64,000 nt of DNA from Carpediemonas membranifera (taxonomy: Eukaryota; Fornicata), in contig JAHDYR010000020.1 of NCBI GenBank assembly GCA_019828565.1, forward strand, positions 167,769 through 231,768, in the 5' to 3' direction. Below the pieces are notes generated by a model that saw only the letters and a program-made list of their open reading frames with translations, was not told where the DNA came from and did no database searches. The position numbers and the translations under genes were made by a program. Within the stretch, counting starts at the first letter, position 1; each line of letters begins with the position of its first letter. Below, piece after piece: positions 57,402 through 64,000 of the stretch.

Positions 57402-57495
57402 GACCCCCAAACCGCGATCTGGGTGTTCCAGGACAGCGCGCTCCTGGAATCAACATGGCGTATAACACCCTGCGTATTCCGGTAGCGCGCGATTC
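57402..57495 (+). repeat. Repeat B, copy 1 (94 bp, palindromic)
   Basis: Two substitutions from 62931-63024. Carries a 23-bp-arm imperfect inverted repeat around CGTATAACA, plus an inner CCAGGA/TCCTGG pair. Confidence 0.85.
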
Positions 57496-57504
57496 TGGCG
57501 CACT

Positions 57505-57933
57505 TTACCCACATCGTCCGCGACCCGACCTCGATGCACCGAGCGCTCTCCCGCAAGAGTGACCGCAGCCAGCCAGGCTAATGCGCGGCAGACTGTCTGT
57601 GCAGACTGTCTTACCACCAGCAGACCGGATCTCGTACTTGGCGTACTCTTGCCGCTGCAGGCCGCGGTTACCGCAGGATGGCCCAGCGGTGCAGCTCTTG
57701 TCGGTACACTCCACCATGCAGGCCTTGCGTACCTCGCAGTCATCGTCAGGGCCGTCCTCGGTGCCCATGATGGGCTTGGGACAGAGGGCCATGGCCTCTT
57801 TCGTCCACTTGTTCACACGGAGCCGCCGGAACGAGGCAGGCTTGGTGGGTTTGGCGGTCTTGTGCTGCTTTGCCTTCTCATGCTTGATCTCGATAACAAC
57901 ATTTTGGCCTGGTTTTCCTTCATTGCCAAGAAT
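57505..57933 (-). pseudogene. AWS-domain fragment of a SET2/ASH1-type histone methyltransferase
   Basis: Open minus frame without an upstream ATG. After a basic segment (HEKAKQHKTAKPTKPASFRR) it shows the AWS zinc cluster: CEVRKACMVECTDKSCTAG, then CGNRGLQRQEYAKYE, as in AWS domains that precede SET in SET2, NSD and ASH1 enzymes. The SET domain that should follow is missing; the frame degenerates and stops 10 bp from repeat B. Either a truncated pseudogene or the 3' part moved elsewhere. Confidence 0.65.
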
Positions 57934-58078
57934 TCACCAAATTCTCGTTGTCTTTTGATACGACTTGGCGACGAAGTCACAGGTCAGGCAACCCCAAACG
58001 ACTTCCCACGACCTCACTGTCACAACACGACGCCATCGTTTACTGCTATCAGCTAACCATAATCGATCATCGGTCCAA

Positions 58079-59578
58079 TCATAACGCGCTCTTCAAGAAC
58101 TGGGGCAAGTCCCGCTTGCCCCGCATGACCCACCTCAGATCCATGTCCGGCGTCCTCATATTGAACTTATCAATCCCCTTCGCATCCCCAATAGCAAACT
58201 CACGCAGGGTCGACCCCAAGTCAAGTCGAGTCACGACTTCGCCCTGGGGGACTTGGGTCCGGAGTCCAATGACATACACGCTGTGCGGTATCTCATCCCC
58301 CTCATCGACGAAGGCCTTGGGGTATATCCGGATGGTCTTCATGGCGTACCCGTGGTGGTAGGCCATCGAGTTGACCAGGAACCGCAACCGGGACTCCAGG
58401 AACCCTGTCCATTTCTTCAGGTTGTCCGGCGTGGCAGTGGTCGCGGTGAGGATCAGATAGCTGTTAAACCGGCCGAACAAGTCAAACGGCTCGAACAGCT
58501 CCTCCCAGCCGTCGGTGCCGACCTGGCCCGTCCGGATCTTATCACAGATGACCTTAGCCCGGGTGAACTCGTCCTCCATCACGGCCAGGGTCGCGTTGTT
58601 GACGTTGAACGTACTGTTCGCCGCAGGATACGAGGGCGTGAGGATCGGCATCCGGTCGGCCCGGGCGTGCGGGTCCGAGGTGTCCCAGACGTGCAGGCTG
58701 TACTGGTCCCCCGTGGGCCTGATTTCCTTGATCAGGATGGGGGTCGGCCACGCCCACACCGCGAGCAGACGGAAGAAGGAGATCGTCGCGTCCTCGGCGG
58801 AGAGAATCGACGAGGGACTGCGGGTGCGCTGTATGACGTATGTGACAAGGATGGCGAGGTTCACACCGCCAAGGTACCCGTACTTGTTGCCGTAAATGCC
58901 CCGCTGCCGGGCCCAGTGACGGACGGCCCTGAGGGCAATCCTGAACTGCTCCATGGCTGCCTCCCTGTCCTCACCGGTGTATGGCTCCTTGATGATGGCT
59001 TCAATGTCTCTGTTGACGCGAACACCGTTCAAACTACGGATGGAAAAGTCGTCCATGTTGAAGAGCACAGAGTCCTGCTGGATCATCGATGTCAGGCTCC
59101 TCTGTTCGACGGGGAGGCGGTCGACGTTGAGGATGGCTACGATGAGATCGAACTCGACACCTCTGAACTTGGTCTTGATGATGGGCACGTAGACGTTTTC
59201 GTTGATGCTCTCGCAAAATGCATCCTTGTCGGCACTGATGTCCTTGCGGAGAGCTTCGGCGAAGTCGGAGAAGACGTCCTCACGCACAACAAAGGAGGGA
59301 AAGACGATAAGTGAATCGATATCAGCGCCAGGGGCATTCACGCCAAGGAGCTGTGAGCCGTACGTCAGAATACGGGCAAAAGAAGCGGGGTCGTCGCTGC
59401 CATGCTGCTTGTTGTATCGTTCCATCGTCCAGGTCTGCACAAACTCTTCTAGGCGTGCAAGTACTTGAAAACGACGCTGGTCCTCTGAACGATCTTCTAC
59501 TAGCCCGAAACCGCGTGTGTATGAATCCAAGGGGCTCAGTTCGCCTCCTTCAGTCGCAATTGCCAGCCGGGGATCCAT
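58079..59578 (-). CDS. PAP: Canonical poly(A) polymerase, 499 aa
   Basis: ATG at 59576-59578 (MDPRLAIATEGG). Nucleotidyltransferase motif YGSQLLGVNAPGADIDSLIV with the GS and catalytic DxD, third Asp in VEFDLIVA, then NGVRVNRDIEAII and WARQRGIYGNKYGYLGGVNL of the central domain, and the RNA-binding C-terminal half (FFRLLAVWAWPTPILI, PILTPSYPAANSTFNVN). It adds poly(A) tails to cleaved pre-mRNA. A promoter decamer lies 36 bp upstream. Lacks the Ser/Thr-rich tail of animal enzymes. Confidence 0.96.
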   Translation of the reverse strand: MDPRLAIATEGGELSPLDSYTRGFGLVEDRSEDQRRFQVLARLEEFVQTWTMERYNKQHGSDDPASFARILTYGSQLLGVNAPGADIDSLIVFPSFVVREDVFSDFAEALRKDISADKDAFCESINENVYVPIIKTKFRGVEFDLIVAILNVDRLPVEQRSLTSMIQQDSVLFNMDDFSIRSLNGVRVNRDIEAIIKEPYTGEDREAAMEQFRIALRAVRHWARQRGIYGNKYGYLGGVNLAILVTYVIQRTRSPSSILSAEDATISFFRLLAVWAWPTPILIKEIRPTGDQYSLHVWDTSDPHARADRMPILTPSYPAANSTFNVNNATLAVMEDEFTRAKVICDKIRTGQVGTDGWEELFEPFDLFGRFNSYLILTATTATPDNLKKWTGFLESRLRFLVNSMAYHHGYAMKTIRIYPKAFVDEGDEIPHSVYVIGLRTQVPQGEVVTRLDLGSTLREFAIGDAKGIDKFNMRTPDMDLRWVMRGKRDLPQFLKSAL

Positions 59579-59613
59579 GCAACACAAAACAAGCTACTTG
59601 GAAATACCACTGT

Positions 59614-59623
59614 GTGCAGTTTA
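59614..59623. promoter_or_regulatory. Putative promoter decamer (GTGCAGTTTA)
   Basis: 35 bp upstream of the poly(A) polymerase ATG. Confidence 0.45.
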
Positions 59624-59650
59624 TGTAACAAGCATTGTAGCGTGTCACAA

Positions 59651-59812
59651 GCGGCCGGCCGAGACCAGCCATTCCTCCGGGAGGATTTCACTCAGGGAAA
59701 GCCGACCGGCGTCCCCATCTGCGCCCCCCACCGGGGAGGATTGGATAATAGTAGTAGTAGGTGATGTCCGGAGCAGGCGACGATGGTTCGCCACCCGGAC
59801 CTGGTGTAGGCT
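59651..59812 (+). repeat. Dispersed repeat C, copy 2 (about 160 bp)
   Basis: Partner of 32568-32723; lies in the 394-bp gap between poly(A) polymerase and the START protein, which otherwise holds only the promoter decamer. Confidence 0.75.
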
Positions 59813-59972
59813 GTCGCAGATCCACCTCATTAGCGACCGCGCCAGTGCGTCGTGGGCCTCTCTCAGAGAAAACGACTCAGTTCGACTCGTGAGCCAAGCA
59901 CTGCCCGACACGATGAATGCTCACGTTCTCGCCCAAATCACATTAAATGCTTAAATCTTTACTACTGATCGC

Positions 59973-60818
59973 CTAGGGCTTCGGGCTGACCGGGCTCATG
60001 CTCCCGATCATCGCAGGAGACGACGACGGGAACGTACCAGAGATGGCGAGGCTCGCGGCCTCCGACTCGATCACCTCCTTCTTGCTCAGGATCTCGCTCT
60101 CCGCGCCCTCGATCTCAATCTCGGCCTGCTCGTGGCGGAATCTCTTCTCCGCCATCTTTCGGAACTTGTCGAAAGAAGACGCCAGCCTGGTTGACACTGT
60201 GTTGACAGCCCGCATGGGGATCTTGCCCTTGAAGTCAAGGTACTCCACCTGGGTCGCCTGGCACATGGTGGTCTGCAGGGTGGGTGAGGGGGAGCCGTGG
60301 ACGTCGAGCGGCGTGATGGTCGCCCCGCTGCCGGGCATGATCGCAGCCCGGACCATGCCAGGGTTCGCGGGGCAGCCGGGGTGCTCTACAGAGTGGTACT
60401 CGATGACATACCGGCCGCTGTCCTCGCTGAACTGGAACCGCATCTGGATGACGACGTCGCGCGGTTTGAGGAGGGGGATGGGGGACTTGAAGACCATGTG
60501 CCACACGGCAGTGTCCTCGTCAATCTCCTCGAGTAGTGTCGAGTGATCGAACATGCTGTCCCACTTGCTTCTGAACGTGGAATCCAGAAAGTAAGTCAGG
60601 ACAAGAGGAGCAGGCACAGCGAAGTCGCATGTCGTTCTGACGCCGTCAAACGGATGCTTCTTGATCTTGTCGAGCCAAACAGTCGAATGCTTGCCCTCCT
60701 TCACGCGGTTCCAGCGCGGGGAGGTCGTGCTCGCGTTGTACTGGATGTGAGAAACGAGGTCGTTGTACTCTGACGATACTGGGAGTTGGTAAGCGTATTT
60801 CTCTTCTGGTTCTTCCAT
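59973..60818 (-). CDS. START-domain lipid-binding protein, 281 aa
   Basis: ATG at 60816-60818 (MEEPEEKYAYQLPVSSE). START fold over about 25-225: TVWLDKIKKHPFDGVRTTCD, FRSKWDSMFDHSTLLEEIDE, VFKSPIPLLKPRDVVIQMRF, then YVIEYHSVEHPGCPANPGMV, closing with the alpha4 helix (RLASSFDKFRKMAEKRF). Binds a sterol, phospholipid or ceramide in a closed cup. A polar C-terminal tail (SSPAMIGSMSPVSPKP) follows. No membrane anchor. Confidence 0.88.
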   Translation of the reverse strand: MEEPEEKYAYQLPVSSEYNDLVSHIQYNASTTSPRWNRVKEGKHSTVWLDKIKKHPFDGVRTTCDFAVPAPLVLTYFLDSTFRSKWDSMFDHSTLLEEIDEDTAVWHMVFKSPIPLLKPRDVVIQMRFQFSEDSGRYVIEYHSVEHPGCPANPGMVRAAIMPGSGATITPLDVHGSPSPTLQTTMCQATQVEYLDFKGKIPMRAVNTVSTRLASSFDKFRKMAEKRFRHEQAEIEIEGAESEILSKKEVIESEAASLAISGTFPSSSPAMIGSMSPVSPKP

Positions 60819-61034
60819 TAATGTCTTCTCATGGTTCGCATCAAACACATTCGCACAAATGTCCGCAGATGTTTCCACCGCAGTAATGGGCGGAAGACAG
60901 AGACGAGTCTTGGTTGACGTGATGGTGCATCAAAGCCAGACAATCACCCAGAATAGGCCTCTCTCGGCGTCATGAATGGCAAATTTTAAAAATTTATGAC
61001 TCGACACAAACCGCATGCCGCCCACAACAGCTGA

Positions 61035-62600
61035 TCATATCGCCGGAATATACGCGAACAGCAGCCCAAGGATGGTACCAATGAGCAGTGCAGTCATCTG
61101 ACTGAGCTGCATGAGGACACCGCTCAGGTCCCGCAGCTCGGGCGGGACCTTATCTCCGGCAAACATAAAAGATTCCGCACCGAGGATCCCGTTGCTCACG
61201 GCGAACGCTGCTGTCAGGAGCATCGGGAAGGGGTCAAAGGCAAAGCGGGCGCGGAGAATGTAGAGCGCCAAGAAGGCAGGCCCGCTGAGCACGGCGCGGA
61301 CAATGGACAGCGGGGCGACAAGGCGGCGTGGAACCCGGCCGTAGCGGTACTTCGTGACAAACCGCCCCGCCTGGTCGCCGATCATGAATATGGTCAGCTG
61401 AATCACGGGGAACCAGCCCGTGCGGTTCAGCACAGGGACGATAGAGGGGACAGCCGTCACCAGGCCCGGGAAGCAGGCGGTCGTCACGCAGAATACCGCG
61501 GCGACGGAGAAGTTGAACGGCCACTGTGCGCGGAGGATCATCCAGATCCGGGCCAGATAGATGCCCAGGGCCGCGGCCTTGGTCGGGGTCTGCGCCACCC
61601 CGTCCACTGCCACGCCGGGCTCAGTGGCGCCGAGGAGCCCGTCCTCGAGCTGATCGCCCAGTGTCTCGCTCTCAGACCCTGCCTTGCCCGAGGTTGGGTC
61701 GGGCGCAGTGAGGGCGACCATGTCCTCCTCGGGCTCAGAACTTGCATGAGCTGCAGCTGCCTTCTGCATGGCCTTCTCGGCGAGGTAGAGCGGGAAGGCA
61801 GAGGCGAAGAGGAGTCCGGCGACCGAGAAGAACAGCATGGCGGAGGCGAATGCCTCGTACTTCGCAGGGATGAGGCCCAGCTCGATGAAGACCTTGGTGA
61901 CGATGCGGAGACCGATGGCAGCGATGCCGGCGGTGCCCTGCCCGGTCATCACCGCCTGGATGTGAGCTGACCCTGCCGACGAGGCGATGGACATCACAGC
62001 CGAGCCCATGACACTGTACATGATGCCACAGAGGAAGATTAGGCCGAGAGCGACGTACTTGGAAAATCCGCCGAAGATGAAGGGGACCACGGGAAGCACG
62101 AGGAAGACGGCGATTATACCAGTCATCGACGTGGCCAGCCATGTAGTGGGGGAGAGCAGACGGAGGAGGAAGATCATGATGAGATAGACGAATGGGTTGC
62201 CGAGGGAGAAAATCATGCTCGCCGCAAACTCGAAGTTCGCCCCGGGGTACTCGGTCTCCCAATAGTCGGGGACGCCGATAATGGCGTTAAACGGCAGGAG
62301 CATGGAGCAGCCAAGGGATACGCTGACCATATAGGAGAACAGCCGCTGCCATTGCGGGGTGTGGTCAAGGGTGGTGGGCTCGTAGATGTCGGCGAGAAGG
62401 GACCCGGAGGCATCCGAACTTATCTGCTCGTCATCATTGAGCGGCTGAGATGCTTCGCTTGATGATTGATTGTCGCTTTCCTTGTCTTTGGGCTCTTCTT
62501 CGGGCAAATCGTCCTCTACGGCCTGGAAGATCAAGTTCTCAACGCTCGTATCATCAATTAAATCCGAAACTGGTCGTGAATTGCCGTCATTATCATCCAT
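61035..62600 (-). CDS. Equilibrative nucleoside transporter (SLC29/ENT), 521 aa
   Basis: ATG at 62598-62600. An acidic cytosolic N-terminus of about 80 residues precedes eleven membrane spans. ENT pattern: LLPFNAIIGVPDYWE in span 1, a long loop between spans 6 and 7 (about 275-345, Glu/Asp-rich), GDQAGRFV and the closing QLSQMTALLIGTILGLLFAY. It carries nucleosides or bases across the plasma membrane, expected for a purine-salvaging protist. Confidence 0.92.
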   Translation of the reverse strand: MDDNDGNSRPVSDLIDDTSVENLIFQAVEDDLPEEEPKDKESDNQSSSEASQPLNDDEQISSDASGSLLADIYEPTTLDHTPQWQRLFSYMVSVSLGCSMLLPFNAIIGVPDYWETEYPGANFEFAASMIFSLGNPFVYLIMIFLLRLLSPTTWLATSMTGIIAVFLVLPVVPFIFGGFSKYVALGLIFLCGIMYSVMGSAVMSIASSAGSAHIQAVMTGQGTAGIAAIGLRIVTKVFIELGLIPAKYEAFASAMLFFSVAGLLFASAFPLYLAEKAMQKAAAAHASSEPEEDMVALTAPDPTSGKAGSESETLGDQLEDGLLGATEPGVAVDGVAQTPTKAAALGIYLARIWMILRAQWPFNFSVAAVFCVTTACFPGLVTAVPSIVPVLNRTGWFPVIQLTIFMIGDQAGRFVTKYRYGRVPRRLVAPLSIVRAVLSGPAFLALYILRARFAFDPFPMLLTAAFAVSNGILGAESFMFAGDKVPPELRDLSGVLMQLSQMTALLIGTILGLLFAYIPAI

Positions 62601-63089
62601 TGTGACGTTTCAAGTGCTGTCAGCAATCGCCCGACCGGGCTGGACCGCGCAGAATAAAGCACTCCAGCTCGACCCCGCGATCTCGCCGGGACATTGGCTA
62701 ACTGTCTGCATTTACTGCGTCAGACTGTGCCGTGCTGGACGGACTTGACCAGCGGGGCGGCTGGTCTGGTGAGCATCAAAGCGCAGACCGCCTCGCTCTC
62801 ACGCAGCTGAAGCGACAGCATCCGCAGACTCGCAACGCACAGAGTATGCAATGCCCGTTGTACGCACTCGGGGCATGCTTGCTTGGGCCATGCTGCCCAT
62901 GATGTTGACGGGCGATCGAGAATTGGGGTCGACCCCCAAACCGCGATCTGGGTGTTCCAGGACTGCGCGCTCCTGGAATCAACAGGGCGTATAACACCCT
63001 GCGTATTCCGGTAGCGCGCGATTCATCGCACCACGACCGCGTTAATCGCCATCCGAGAGCTAATCCCGATTGGAAAATGATCCGCAAAT
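62601..63089. other. Intergenic with repeat B copy 2 (489 bp)
   Basis: Apart from repeat B (62931-63024) nothing recognised. Confidence 0.5.
62931..63024 (+). repeat. Repeat B, copy 2 (94 bp, palindromic)
   Basis: Inverted arms 62965-62987 and 62997-63019 (18 of 23 positions pair) around a 9-bp spacer; partner of 57402-57495. Confidence 0.85.
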
Positions 63090-63964
63090 TTAATCCTCAT
63101 CCTCCTCGGGGATATCCCGAACGAGCACGCACACATAGAACCCGTCGGTCTGGTCTTGCTCGGTGTCTGTCCTAATGCTGCACCGGGCGACCTCGTCGTC
63201 TCCGTGACCACGACGCTCCCACGCCGAGAGCGGGTAGGCCGGCTTCCACCCGGGCACCGTCTGGAGAGCTCTACGGACGACCTCCTCGTTCTCCTCGTCG
63301 TGGACGCTGCACGTGCTGTATACGATGGCCTGCACCGTCTCGAGGCCCATGGCGTGGGTCAGGCACGAGTGTTGGAACTCGGCCAGCCCCGCCAGGTCCG
63401 TGGTCTCGCCGAACATGGCGCCGAACCGTTTGTCGGGGTTCCCGACGACCCCTGAGCTCGAGCAGGAGGGGTCGACGACGCATAGGGTGGGGGGCTCGCA
63501 GCCCTCGACGGGGGCGCATGTCAGATCTAGGCATGACCCGACGCGTGCGACGACGCGGACAGCGGCAGGAAGGGTCGCGGTGACGGGTGCCGTGAGCTTC
63601 TCAGCGAGTTCCGCCCGACGGGGGTCTATTTCTTGAGTGTCACCGAGTAGACCTTCCTGACGGACTTGTTGCCGCCCTTGGCCCGCAGACCCTTCCCGAG
63701 CACAGCCTGTGCCAGACGGACCGCAGCATGGGTGGTTTTGTTGCCTGGTGCAGCACAGAAATCGAGCACGGACCCGACATATCTCTCCTTGTCCCGATCG
63801 ACGACGTCGAACAGCGCAGAGACAGGCAGACAGCTGGCCCGGCTCTGGACTGTCACTGCGCCTGATGCGACGTTCTTGTCGTCCCTGATTGGTGTGTCCT
63901 TGGGTGCAAGGAGCACGTCGGGCAGGACTGGGTCGGGCTTGGCGTTGGCATACAGACCCAGCGC
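63090..63964 (-). CDS. NSUN5: NSUN5-like rRNA cytosine-5 methyltransferase, C-terminal part with a one-base frameshift (5' end outside)
   Basis: Frame 1 (63964 to about 63634) contains motif I DFCAAPGNKTTHAAVRLA and ends VRKVYSVTLKK then TAG. Frame 2 (about 63634 to 63090) continues IDPRRAELAEKL, then VVDPSCSSSGVVGNPDKRF and QAIVYSTCSVHDEENEEVV, the PC and TC motifs with both catalytic cysteines. One missing base in minus-strand CTCAAGAAATAGAC separates them; no splice signals fit. The upstream limit looks like a 3' splice site (GCTGAC...AACCAG). NSUN5 methylates 25S/28S rRNA. Confidence 0.85.
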
Positions 63965-64000
63965 CTGGTTGCGGAGTCAGCACGGTCCGGAGTTGACCCT

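Larger units (their letters stand above)
56402..58078. other. Long intergenic stretch with repeats A and B and a gene fragment (1677 bp)
   Basis: Order: upstream region of the PDI gene; repeat A (56754-57229); repeat B (57402-57495); an AWS-domain fragment (57505-57933, minus); then about 145 bp before poly(A) polymerase. It reads as an accumulation site for mobile or decayed sequence. Confidence 0.6.

Noticed and set aside
1-64000. tRNA, rRNA or snRNA genes
   Set aside because: I looked for B-box-like GGTTCGA contexts and known conserved RNA blocks in the gaps and found none that I could fold into a credible gene.

Overview
The window is nuclear DNA from a gene-dense, GC-rich, flagellated protist. 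It carries kinesin-9 and MNS1 (axoneme), eukaryotic core genes (CCT8, NOP58, MAK21/NOC1, TFIIH p34, poly(A) polymerase, DCC1, VPS36, GET1), and two proteins of a mitochondrion-related organelle: GcvH, with a targeting-like leader, and Isd11. Most spliceosomal introns are 28-39 nt, begin GTTCGT, GTTTGT, GTACGT or the GC variant, and end CTAACACAG, CTCACACAG or similar. That 3' end resembles the extended branch-site/3' splice signal of Giardia and relatives, so I infer a free-living fornicate metamonad (Carpediemonas-like). Only one protein in the window (MNS1) is clearly encoded on the + strand.

Layout. 1-1.9 kb: a partial SMCR8/folliculin-like gene and an unknown helical protein. 2-10.4 kb: a mobile-element zone with two decayed halves of a Fanzor/TnpB-like gene, each bracketed by its own perfect 28-30 bp direct repeat, and a complete Ty3/gypsy element (3842-8522) with identical 51-bp LTRs and a 5-bp target duplication; NSE1 sits between them. 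10.5-22.3 kb: kinesin-9, SNW/SKIP, ARMC1-like, DCC1, an unknown gene, dihydropyrimidinase, MAK21, lipid phosphate phosphatase. 22.6-31 kb: GcvH, eS12 copy A, Isd11, MNS1, a coiled-coil gene, NOP58, eS12 copy B. 31-41.7 kb: VPS36, unknown, TFIIH p34, CCT8, coiled coil, MYG1, basic protein, NIPA, RNase H1. 42-56.4 kb: GET1, PPAT, Rab21-like, RING-like, coiled coil, 7TM-RGS, acyl-CoA synthetase, TPR protein, PDI-like. 56.4-64 kb: repeats, an AWS-domain fragment, poly(A) polymerase, START protein, ENT transporter and a frameshifted NSUN5-like gene.

There is no operon logic; neighbouring genes are functionally unrelated. A decamer, GTGCAGTTTA in either orientation, recurs just upstream of many start codons and also inside the LTRs, and probably marks core promoters. 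Intergenic gaps hold several dispersed repeats (called A-D here). Assignments rest on recognised motifs and residual similarity to known families; no database search was possible. Start codons were taken as ATG only, and intron models were checked for frame continuity.
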